From an uncultured Prevotellaceae bacterium (GTDB lineage: Bacteria > Bacteroidota > Bacteroidia > Bacteroidales > Muribaculaceae): 8,894 nt of DNA. The notes beneath the pieces are model-generated. The model was not told the origin of the DNA and did no database searches. It was given only the letters and a program-made list of their open reading frames with translations. Positions 1 to 5,850 of this stretch are shown here, one piece after another; within the stretch, counting starts at the first letter, position 1, and every line of letters starts with the position of its first letter. The position numbers were made by a program, and so were the translations under genes. Where the stretch lies: NCBI GenBank assembly GCA_905210415.1, contig CAJLWM010000070.1:1-8894 (forward strand), in the 5' to 3' direction.

Positions 1-11
1 TGGAAAAAGGA

Positions 12-53
12 GAAAAAAACGAAAAGGGTGCGCCATAGACTTATGACACACCC
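12..53 (-). terminator. Rho-independent terminator for the 32-residue peptide gene
   Basis: Read on the minus strand, GGGTGTGTCATA pairs with TATGGCGCACCC around a 4-nt loop (AGTC). This makes a 12-bp stem with two G-U pairs at positions 26-53. It is followed directly by TTTT and then a second run of seven T. The stem includes the stop codon of the small peptide gene, so translation ends inside the hairpin. On the plus strand the stem is followed by only a short T run (60-64) after several other bases, so termination in that direction would be weak. Confidence 0.8.
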
Positions 54-139
54 TCCGACTTTTTGTGCTTAATAACAGAAATCATTATTGCAATTCCTGT
101 TATAGACGCTAATATTCCCCAAAAATAAATATCGTTCAT
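41..139 (-). CDS. Candidate 32-residue single-pass membrane peptide
   Basis: This open frame encodes a 32-residue peptide that begins MNDIYFWGILASITGIAI. Residues 5-23 are almost all hydrophobic and could form one membrane helix. A basic patch follows (KHKK, residues 24-27), then a short polar tail (SEGVS). The dedicated terminator that starts at the stop codon is the best sign that the frame is a real transcript end and not chance. The sequence before the ATG is A-rich, as is usual in Bacteroidetes, but I found no TTTG/TAnnTTTG promoter upstream. I do not recognise the family. Size and layout resemble small hydrophobic proteins in general, including type I toxins, but no antisense RNA is visible to support that role. 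It could also be the last remnant of a longer membrane gene. Confidence 0.4.
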   Translation of the reverse strand: MNDIYFWGILASITGIAIMISVIKHKKSEGVS

Positions 140-452
140 ATTGTTTTGCTTTTATGTTATAACTAAAGAACGACTGGATATTGAATTTATTGCATAGAAT
201 TGTAGTATTAATCAGAAAACGCACAATAATATGTCTATCAATGTTTTTCTATTGTCTCACCAGGCAGGGATTATTGGGCTACACCCATGTTCAAGTAAAA
301 TATGCTTTTCCGCCCAAGTCTTTATTTGTTTTTTGCATAAACTTTGTGTTGATTTTTTAATACTGTCAAAAACAAAAAGGGCTGACTCCCTAAAGTGAAA
401 TCAGCCCCAATTTTACACAATATGCCATTTGGAATAGGCATAACATTATGTT
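140..452. other. AT-rich intergenic stretch without a convincing gene
   Basis: Apart from the terminator at 372-407 I see no gene here. A 55-codon plus-strand frame (231-398) runs into the terminator stem and has no protein-like features. No tRNA, CRISPR repeat or consensus Bacteroidetes promoter was found on either strand. The piece at about 285-360 could be old insertion-sequence or gene debris, but nothing in it can be named by eye. Confidence 0.6.
372..407 (-). terminator. Rho-independent terminator for the 107-residue membrane protein gene
   Basis: On the minus strand, GGGCTGATTTC pairs with GGAGTCAGCCC around a 7-nt loop (positions 379-407), giving an 11-bp stem with two G-U pairs. TTTTTGTTTTTG follows immediately. 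It lies 45 nt past the stop of the membrane protein gene, which is the likely gene it serves. The plus-strand side ends in CAATTTTA, so weak termination in the other direction is possible. Confidence 0.85.
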
Positions 453-776
453 CTACAAACTTAATAAACCATATAAGAGAAAACCGATACCTGCTACGTA
501 TCCTTGAAGTGATGATATATAGGCATTAGTCCTCTTTGAAACTGGATTCTGTTTGTTATCATAATAGGTGTAGCAAGAGCAGATAATACCTAAATATATA
601 GAAGTATAGGCATCATATTTCTGAAACACAATGTTCAATATCCCCAATGTAATACCACACAAAATCCATACATGACAAAAATACCAAAATACTTTTCTAT
701 TTCTACTTTTTTTTAGGAGAAAGAGAATAAATGTACAACTAATAAGAAGTACACACCCCCACAATAAATGTACCAT
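453..776 (-). CDS. Small multi-pass membrane protein, family not recognised
   Basis: The gene encodes a 107-residue, strongly hydrophobic protein with about four likely membrane segments: residues 1-21, 29-51, 57-72 and 86-107. A basic loop (KKSRNRK, 22-28) separates the first two and a polar loop (about 73-85) the last two. The ATG at 776 is preceded in frame by a TAA two codons upstream, so the start cannot lie further out unless the gene is broken. A strong terminator follows the stop. Codon use is AT-rich, unlike the glycine cleavage genes. It sits 55 nt downstream, on the same strand, of an RHS core fragment. In RHS polymorphic toxins the gene just after the toxin often encodes its immunity protein, so an orphan immunity protein is one possible reading. 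That is inference; no sequence motif shows it. Confidence 0.6.
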   Translation of the reverse strand: MVHLLWGCVLLISCTFILFLLKKSRNRKVFWYFCHVWILCGITLGILNIVFQKYDAYTSIYLGIICSCYTYYDNKQNPVSKRTNAYISSLQGYVAGIGFLLYGLLSL

Positions 777-831
777 ACATTATTCATTTTTATTCTGACT
801 TTTGTTATTTTCTTGCTTTTTTTTTCTATAA

Positions 832-1080
832 CTATAATTCCTTCGCATTGAAAAGATAAGGTGTATTCCAGATGTTGTTGCGTTCCTCTATGAACACCTC
901 TCCGAAAGGAACATACTCGATATGCAGCACCACCTCGCCGTCCACATAGTCGTTGTTGTCCTCGTCATTGTACGGCACGGCAAAGGTTGCTTCCTTTTTT
1001 TCTATTTTATCTGTCATATTTATATTCATTTTTCCAAAATCACAAATTGTGACTTTGAACATTACCATATTTAACAGCAT
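832..1080 (-). pseudogene. Truncated RHS-repeat core fragment
   Basis: Within this 82-codon frame, residues 48-82 read GEVVLHIEYVPFGEVFIEER and then NNIWNTPYLFNAKEL. I recognise this as part of the RHS repeat-associated core of Bacteroidetes RHS/YD-repeat proteins, which normally continues as DEETG..YYYGARYYDP and then into a variable toxin tip. Here a stop codon follows NAKEL directly, so the rest of the core and any toxin are missing; the hundreds of upstream repeat residues are missing too. The first 25-30 residues are AT-rich in codon choice (MLLNMVMFKV...), while the RHS-like part uses GC-rich codons, which suggests a join between unrelated sequences near residue 30. If translated, the start might be the ATG at 1080, 1029 or 1017. 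A TACCTTTG sequence at 1082-1089 (minus) resembles a -7 promoter element but lacks a -33 partner. Most likely this is a non-functional remnant. Confidence 0.7.
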
Positions 1081-1159
1081 TCAAAGGTAGTGCTTTTAGC
1101 CTTTAAGCCACTATTGCACAACCATTTTTTTTGAAAAGAACGTAAAATAAATAGTTTTA

Positions 1160-1489
1160 TTACTGTGATTGTACTTTTATCAATCGCTTAACTCGTTGCA
1201 CCGTACTCACGCCCATTCCACTTAACTTCGCCACATCCCGAATGGAATACCCCTTGCGGAGCAAACTAATAACTTCCCTATATTCGGCTTTCATCTGTTC
1301 TGCCGTTTTTACAGAGCCTACCTTGCGTCCGAGTTTTCCATCTTTCTCTATATACCGCTTCCGTCCTGACTGCAATCGGAATGAGATATTATCACGTTCC
1401 AATTGCGCACAGGTTGAAAGCGTGGCTATCATTATCGTGGCAAAGAGGGACGGATGTCCTTCATCGTCCAATAATATAAGTTGTTCCTT
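1160..1489 (-). pseudogene. Serine recombinase, C-terminal remnant
   Basis: This is the C-terminal part of a resolvase/invertase-type serine site-specific recombinase. Starting from the TTG at 1471, residues 8-36 match the long E-helix end of the catalytic domain (SLFATIMIATLSTCAQLERD, then NISFRLQSG). A GKLGRKVGS linker follows (45-53), then a helix-turn-helix DNA-binding segment (about 66-97, with YSIRDVAKLSGMGVSTVQRV). The N-terminal catalytic part with the nucleophilic serine and active-site arginines is absent. The frame stays open only to 1489, where a TAA (1490-1492) ends it; the residues just before the TTG (KEQLILL) also look family-like, so homology runs right up to that break. No ATG fits as a start. 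The remnant cannot catalyse recombination and at most could make a DNA-binding fragment. Confidence 0.8.
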
Positions 1490-1845
1490 TTAATGCCACA
1501 GTCAATGAGTTGCAGACAATGGGCAATGTAAACATTGTTTACCATAATCTGCAAGCAGACAAGATACGCAAGCGCATATCGCATTACTTTGTCTTGCAAC
1601 CAATCGTCTTAGAATCGTGGATAACGTATTTGGCATTGTTGCGAAATGCCTGTTGCCACCATTCAAGAGTGTGGAACAAAGTAAGCTCCATTATGCCTGT
1701 CTATACAAGAAGAATTGCTCATTCTACTAATCGCCAAAAATCATACACTTTTGGGTAATATCGGTGTAATCGAAAGTTAAATACGTTAAATTATTACCTT
1801 TTCGTATCTAAACAGAATCCACACAGTCACTTTTCTACCGTTTAG
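1480..1845 (+). pseudogene. Abi_2-family (AbiD/AbiF-like) abortive-infection protein remnant
   Basis: The frame has no proper start: it is open from a stop at 1477-1479. It reads NATVNELQTMGNVNIVYHNL, then a basic stretch, then LESWITYLALLRNACCHHSR followed by VWNK. The SWxxxLxxxRNxCxHHxRxWN pattern is the hallmark of the Abi_2 family (AbiD/AbiF-like), whose members stop phage spread and carry a HEPN-type R-x4-H RNase motif; here it is RNACCH. A TAA interrupts the frame at 1756-1758. Beyond it the same frame continues to 1842 with residues resembling the family's C-terminus (LNYYLFVSKQNPHSHF), ending at a TAG (1843-1845). The N-terminal half is missing. So the gene is truncated at the 5' side and carries a nonsense codon. 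The family call rests on recall of the motif. Phage defence is the family's known role; activity here is unlikely. Confidence 0.6.
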
Positions 1846-1863
1846 AGCATATAGTATTGATAA

Positions 1864-2148
1864 TCACCTAATAACAGATCTTATGATTGCAGCGGCTTAA
1901 CTGAACTGATATTGCCTAACAGCCTGACGATAATTGGGTATGCTGCGTTATGGAGTTGCAGCAGCTTGACGAAGATCGCATCATTGGCTGAAATTCCGCC
2001 AGTGTGTGATTCCGAAGTGTTTGAAGATGTCAATAAAACTAACTGCGAGTTGTTTGTTCCGGAAGGATCAGCCACCGCCTACAAACAGGCGGAAGGCTGG
2101 AAAGAATTCAGCAACATAAGGGGCTTTGCCGGGAATTGTGTTGAATAA
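1864..2148 (+). pseudogene. BspA-like leucine-rich repeat protein, C-terminal remnant
   Basis: The open frame begins just after a TAA (1861-1863), and recognisable sequence starts near 1882 as YDCSGLTELILPNSLTIIGY. This matches the BspA/LRR_5 repeat (CxxLTxIxLPxSLxxIGxxAF). A partial second repeat follows (CSSLTKIASLAEIPPVCDSE), then the usual closing segment of these proteins: VFEDV, CELFVPEGSATAYKQAEGW and a short tail to a TAA at 2146-2148. Intact BspA-like proteins have a signal peptide and many repeats and are surface or secreted proteins that bind host or matrix proteins. All of that is missing here, and only a TTG (1912) is available as an in-frame start. It is the last piece of debris before the glycine cleavage operon, and it ends 14 nt before the operon's promoter. 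Confidence 0.8.
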
Positions 2149-2161
2149 CATATTGCAATAG

Positions 2162-2192
2162 TTTGCGGTTTGCGGAAGTCTGCGTAACTTTG
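2162..2192 (+). promoter_or_regulatory. Bacteroidetes-type promoter of the lplA-gcv-lpdA operon
   Basis: TTTG at 2162-2165 is followed after exactly 19 nt by TAACTTTG at 2185-2192. This fits the Bacteroides housekeeping promoter pattern (TTTG at about -33, TAnnTTTG at about -7). Transcription would start near 2197-2200, leaving a leader of only about 18-20 nt before the lplA ATG. That is too short for a riboswitch. A second TTTG at 2169-2172 is too close to serve as the -33 element. Confidence 0.7.
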
Positions 2193-2216
2193 GGAGATGG
2201 ATTTTCGCAAACCTGA

Positions 2217-2933
2217 ATGAAGCATTTAATACTACCTGACAACGATGAGCGCAGGCTCATTTTCTACCTTTCCATGGAAGAATTCGCCGCCCGTGAGATG
2301 GACGGCGAGGCTTTCTTTCTGTGGCAAGTAAGCCCAACTGTGATTTTTGGCCGCAACCAATTGATGGAAGCGGAAGTAAACGTGCCTTTCTGCCGCGAGC
2401 ATGGCATAAAAATGTTCCGGCGCAAGAGCGGCGGCGGATGCGTGTATGCCGACCGCAACAACGTGATGCTATCTTACATCACCCGCAACGACAATGTGGA
2501 AAAGACATTCTCAAAATATCTGGCACTTGTGGCAGAAGCGTTGCAATCGATACTCGGCATCTCAGCCGTAGCTACCAGCAACAACGATTTGCTCATAGAG
2601 GGCGCTAAAGTGAGCGGCAATGCCATCTATCACACCGATGGCAAAATCATTGCCCACGGCACTCTGCTCTACGACACTGTGATGAAGAATATGATTTCTG
2701 CCATCACTCCAAGCCGCGAGAAACTGCAGAAGCACGGCGTGGAGAGCGTGCGCCAACGCATCACCCTGCTCAAGGAGCACACCGATATGCCTTTGGAAGA
2801 AATCAAGGCTCGCCTAATCGATTATGTATGCAGCGACCAAATCACTCTCAACGAGGAGGATGTGGAGAAAATTAAGCAAATCGAAAAGACTTATTTAGAC
2901 CCCGATTTCATCAAAGGATCTATTGACCATTAA
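2217..2933 (+). CDS. lplA: Lipoate-protein ligase A family, single-domain
   Basis: This cytoplasmic enzyme most likely attaches lipoate to the GcvH lysine, using ATP. The 238-residue protein has the BPL/LPL catalytic fold signatures: PTVIFGRNQ (40-48), RRKSGGGCVYAD (68-79, lipoyl/adenylate binding), NDLLIEGAKVSGNA (123-136) with the catalytic lysine K131, and HGTLLYD (147-153). E. coli LplA has about 340 residues; the C-terminal accessory domain is absent here, leaving only a short helical tail after about residue 190. The enzyme might therefore need a partner protein, or act as a lipoyl or octanoyl transferase; the kept lysine and RRxSGGG motif favour ligase. The ATG at 2217 gives full alignment to the family's N-terminus, and the leader shows no Shine-Dalgarno site. 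It is the first gene of the operon, 45 nt before gcvT, which ties it to GcvH lipoylation. Confidence 0.85.
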   Translation: MKHLILPDNDERRLIFYLSMEEFAAREMDGEAFFLWQVSPTVIFGRNQLMEAEVNVPFCREHGIKMFRRKSGGGCVYADRNNVMLSYITRNDNVEKTFSKYLALVAEALQSILGISAVATSNNDLLIEGAKVSGNAIYHTDGKIIAHGTLLYDTVMKNMISAITPSREKLQKHGVESVRQRITLLKEHTDMPLEEIKARLIDYVCSDQITLNEEDVEKIKQIEKTYLDPDFIKGSIDH

Positions 2934-2965
2934 GAATAACAATTAAAAAACAAAATATTGACCAT
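2921..2965 (+). repeat. 10-bp direct repeat flanking the lplA-gcvT spacer
   Basis: TATTGACCAT occurs at 2921-2930, in the last codons of lplA, and again at 2956-2965, just before gcvT, a spacing of 35 nt. The A/T-rich spacer lies between the copies. It may reflect a small local duplication. No function can be read from it. Confidence 0.5.
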
Positions 2966-2978
2966 AAAAACCAACAAC

Positions 2979-4064
2979 ATGAACAAACGTACGTGTCTTT
3001 ATGACAAACATGTGGCTCTTGGAGCCTTGATTTCCCCATTCGGCGGATTCGACATGCCGATACAGTATTCATCGATAATCGATGAGCACAATGCTGTGCG
3101 CCAACACTGTGGCGTTTTCGACGTTTCGCACATGGGAGAAGTGAGAGTGACTGGCGCAGATGCCGAACGATTTGTCAATCATATCTTCACCAACGATATC
3201 GTTGGTGCTCCTGTAGGAAAGATCTTCTACGGCATGATGTGCTACCCCGACGGTGGCGTGGTTGACGACCTTTTGGTGTATAAGATGGGCGAAAACGATT
3301 TCTTCACAGTTATCAACGCATCAAACATCGACAAGGATGTGGCTTGGATCAACGCTCAAGCAGAAGGCTTCAACGTGACTGTTGACAACCAAAGCGATTA
3401 CTACGCACAATTGGCCGTACAGGGCCCTGAAGCAGAGAGTGTAGTGGAAGAAGTGCTCGGTCTGGCATGCAAGGAATTGGTGTTCTACACCACCAAGACT
3501 CTCGACGTAAATGGCGAAACGATAATCGTGTCACGCACTGGCTATACCGGTGAAGACGGTTTTGAAATATATGCTTCTCACACTCTCATCTGCGAGATGT
3601 GGGATAAACTTATGGCAAGCGGCCGCTGCAAACCATGCGGATTGGGTTGCCGCGACACCCTTCGCTTCGAGGTGGGTCTGCCTCTCTATGGCGACGAATT
3701 GAGCGACCAAATCTCGCCAATAATGGCTGGCTTCGGCATGTTCTGCAAGCTCGACAAGGAAGAATTTATCGGTCGCGATGCACTCATCGACCAAAAGCAA
3801 AACGGCGTGAAGCAACGCCTCCGCGGCATTGAGTTGCAAGGCAACGCAGTGCCTCGCCACGGCTACACAGTGCTTAAGGACGGCAATCCTGTGGGCGAAG
3901 TCACCACTGGCTACCACTTGATTTCTGTAGACAAGAGCTGCGCTGTGGCATTGGTTGACGCAAGCCTCAAGCTCGGCGACACCGTGGAAGTGCAAATCCG
4001 CAAAAAGACATTCTCTGGCGTTATCGTAAAGAAAAAATTCTACGACAAGCACTACAAAAAATAA
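2979..4064 (+). CDS. gcvT: Glycine cleavage system T-protein (aminomethyltransferase)
   Basis: GcvT takes the aminomethyl group from lipoyl-GcvH, releases ammonia and transfers the carbon to tetrahydrofolate, giving 5,10-methylene-THF. The protein has 361 residues, close to E. coli GcvT (364). Visible family segments in order: LYDKHVALGALISPFGGFDM (7-26), GVFDVSHMGEV (45-55), GGVVDDLL (92-99) with the catalytic aspartate in VDD, GYTGEDGFEIY (188-198), LRFEVGLPLYGDE (228-240), EFIGRDAL (262-269) and HGYTVLKDGNPVGEVTTG (294-311). I chose the ATG at 2979 and not the in-frame TTG at 2958, because family homology begins at once after it and an A-rich leader precedes it. It lies 54 nt before gcvH and shares the lplA promoter; no internal promoter is seen. 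Nothing is missing. Confidence 0.96.
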   Translation: MNKRTCLYDKHVALGALISPFGGFDMPIQYSSIIDEHNAVRQHCGVFDVSHMGEVRVTGADAERFVNHIFTNDIVGAPVGKIFYGMMCYPDGGVVDDLLVYKMGENDFFTVINASNIDKDVAWINAQAEGFNVTVDNQSDYYAQLAVQGPEAESVVEEVLGLACKELVFYTTKTLDVNGETIIVSRTGYTGEDGFEIYASHTLICEMWDKLMASGRCKPCGLGCRDTLRFEVGLPLYGDELSDQISPIMAGFGMFCKLDKEEFIGRDALIDQKQNGVKQRLRGIELQGNAVPRHGYTVLKDGNPVGEVTTGYHLISVDKSCAVALVDASLKLGDTVEVQIRKKTFSGVIVKKKFYDKHYKK

Positions 4065-4118
4065 AACAAAAAAGACAATACAACTAAACAATTATAAACC
4101 ACATAAAAACAAATAATT

Positions 4119-4502
4119 ATGGCAAAATTTGAAGAAGGTCTCTTCTACTCAGAGACACACGAATATGTAAGAGTTGAAGGTGAATATGCTTATATCGGCA
4201 TCTCTGATTATGCACAACACGCTCTCGGCACTGTGGTATATGTAGATATGCCTGAAGTTGACGACGAATTTGAAGCTGGCGAAGAATTTGGCGCAGTAGA
4301 AAGCGTGAAGGCTGCAAGCGACCTCAACGCTCCTATCTCTGGCACTGTGGTTGAAGTAAACGAAGCGCTCGAAGACGAACCTGGTTTGCTCAACAAGGAC
4401 GCTTTTGCCAACTGGATTATGAAAGTGAAGATTGCCGATGCCACTGAGCTAGACGCCCTCATGGACGCTAAGGCTTACGAAGAATTGTGCAACAAAGAAT
4501 AA
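4119..4502 (+). CDS. gcvH: Glycine cleavage system H-protein (lipoyl carrier)
   Basis: GcvH is the lipoyl-bearing shuttle that moves the aminomethyl intermediate between the P-, T- and L-proteins. The 127-residue product matches the usual length (about 129 in E. coli) and is acidic. It shows HEYVRVEGEYAYIGISDYAQ (14-33), LGTVVYVDMPEVDDEFEAGE (36-55) and the lipoylation site FGAVESVKAASDLNAPISGT, with the modified lysine K64 in ESVKAASD. The final helix segment (NWIMKVKI) is present. The start lacks a Shine-Dalgarno site but has the A-rich leader (CATAAAAACAAA) that also precedes gcvT in near-identical form. It is 22 nt upstream of gcvPA. The lipoate on K64 is presumably supplied by the lplA product and re-oxidised by LpdA from this same operon. 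Confidence 0.97.
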   Translation: MAKFEEGLFYSETHEYVRVEGEYAYIGISDYAQHALGTVVYVDMPEVDDEFEAGEEFGAVESVKAASDLNAPISGTVVEVNEALEDEPGLLNKDAFANWIMKVKIADATELDALMDAKAYEELCNKE

Positions 4503-4524
4503 TAGATTTTGTAAAACCAATACT

Positions 4525-5847
4525 ATGGCTTACAAATTTTTCCCACAAACCGAGGCCGACATCCAAGAGATGTTGGCCCGAATTGGCGTAAACACGCTCG
4601 ACGACCTCTATAGCGACGTGCCTGAGTGCATCCGTTTCCGCAAGGAATACAACCTGCCTGAGGCAAAAAGCGAACTTGAGGTGCGCGAATTGTTTGCACG
4701 CTTCGCTGCCGACTGCAAGCCTCTCACTTGCTTTGCCGGCGCTGGCGTTTACGACCACTACACTCCTTCTGCTATACCAAGCATCGTGGAGCGTTCGGAG
4801 TTTCTCACTTCTTACACTCCTTACCAAGCCGAAATCTCACAAGGCACTCTGCACTACATCTTTGAATTCCAATCAATGATGGCAGAGCTCACCGGTATGG
4901 CCATCTCTAATGCCTCGATGTATGATGGCGCTACTGCCACTGCCGAGGCTGTGCTTATGGCTAAGGCTTCTACAAAGAAGGCCAACAAGGTGCTCGTATC
5001 ATCTACCGTTGACCCTCGCACCCTCAATGTGGTGCTCACCTACGCTCACTTCCATGGCGTGGAGATTGAGGTAATCGACGCCGTAGACGGTGTTACCGAC
5101 CTCGCCGACATGAACCGCCGCCTCGAAGCCGGTGGGGTGGCTGGCGTGGTGATGCAACAACCCAACCGCTTCGGTAATATCGAAGACTTCACTGGCGTTG
5201 CCGATGCTTGCCATGCCAAGAAGGCAATGTTTGTAATCAATAGCGTGGCTGCCGACTTGGCTTTATTGCGCACACCTGGCGAATGGGGTGCCGACATTGC
5301 TGTTGGCGACGTGCAATCACTTGGCATTCCTATGTCGTTTGGCGGTCCTTACGCCGGATATATGTGCTGCACCGAAAAGCTCATCCGCAAGATTCCTGGC
5401 AGAATCGTTGGCCGCACACAAGACACCGAAGGCCGCAGATGCTTCGTGCTCACTCTGCAAGCACGCGAGCAACACATCCGCCGCGAAAAGGCTACATCAA
5501 ACATCTGTTCTAACCAAAGCCTCATGGCCCTTTGGGTGACCATCTATATGAGCCTTATGGGTAAAGAAGGTGTGAAAGAAGCCGCTCAGATGTCTTACGA
5601 CGCTGCTCACTACATGAGGGAGCAACTCATTGCCACTGGCAAATTCGCTGCTACATTCAATCGCCAATTCTTCAACGAATTCTGCTTGACTTATGCTGGC
5701 GACGTGGATGCTTTGCAGAAGCACCTCGCCGACAATGGCATTCTCGGTGGCGTGAAGATCGACGAGCGCACTATCATGTTTGCCGTGACTGAGAAGCGCA
5801 CCAAAGAAGAAATTGACCGTGTTGTTGAACTTACTAAGGAGATATAA
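4525..5847 (+). CDS. gcvPA: Glycine dehydrogenase (decarboxylating) subunit 1, P-protein alpha
   Basis: This is the N-terminal half of the split P-protein. With GcvPB it forms the PLP enzyme that decarboxylates glycine and loads the aminomethyl group onto lipoyl-GcvH. The 440 residues agree with subunit-1 proteins (about 440-450). Family segments visible: FAGAGVYDHYTPSAIP (70-85), SYTPYQAEISQGTLHYIFEF (96-115), ELTGMAISNASMYDGATATA (121-140), QPNRFGNIED in the middle, and the strongly conserved GRRCFVLTLQAREQHIRREK followed by ATSNICSNQSL. The PLP-binding lysine is not in this subunit, as expected. The ATG at 4525 gives the normal N-terminus (YKFFPQTEADIQEML). The gene ends 3 nt before gcvPB, consistent with translational coupling and equal amounts of the two subunits. 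Confidence 0.96.
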   Translation: MAYKFFPQTEADIQEMLARIGVNTLDDLYSDVPECIRFRKEYNLPEAKSELEVRELFARFAADCKPLTCFAGAGVYDHYTPSAIPSIVERSEFLTSYTPYQAEISQGTLHYIFEFQSMMAELTGMAISNASMYDGATATAEAVLMAKASTKKANKVLVSSTVDPRTLNVVLTYAHFHGVEIEVIDAVDGVTDLADMNRRLEAGGVAGVVMQQPNRFGNIEDFTGVADACHAKKAMFVINSVAADLALLRTPGEWGADIAVGDVQSLGIPMSFGGPYAGYMCCTEKLIRKIPGRIVGRTQDTEGRRCFVLTLQAREQHIRREKATSNICSNQSLMALWVTIYMSLMGKEGVKEAAQMSYDAAHYMREQLIATGKFAATFNRQFFNEFCLTYAGDVDALQKHLADNGILGGVKIDERTIMFAVTEKRTKEEIDRVVELTKEI

Positions 5848-5850
5848 GCC

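Noticed and set aside
231..398. 55-codon plus-strand open frame
   Set aside because: It ends inside the stem of a strong minus-strand terminator, has no leader signals and reads as random low-complexity codons.
1082..1089. TACCTTTG on the minus strand as a promoter for the RHS fragment
   Set aside because: It matches the -7 pattern but has no TTTG about 19 nt upstream, and it would give a leaderless transcript of a pseudogene.
1242..1493. 83-codon plus-strand frame opposite the recombinase remnant
   Set aside because: It is the antisense shadow of the recombinase fragment, whose minus-strand translation matches a known family.
1500..1620. Minus-strand continuation of the recombinase in another frame
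   Set aside because: The other minus frames were read here. The longest open one (up to about 1608) shows no recombinase catalytic residues, so it is not a simple frameshift; the Abi_2 signal is on the plus strand.
2934..2978. Possible glycine riboswitch before gcvT
   Set aside because: The spacer is only 45 nt and A/T-rich, far too short for a glycine aptamer.
3531..4091. 186-codon minus-strand frame across gcvT
   Set aside because: It is a shadow of gcvT, which has every T-protein motif on the plus strand.
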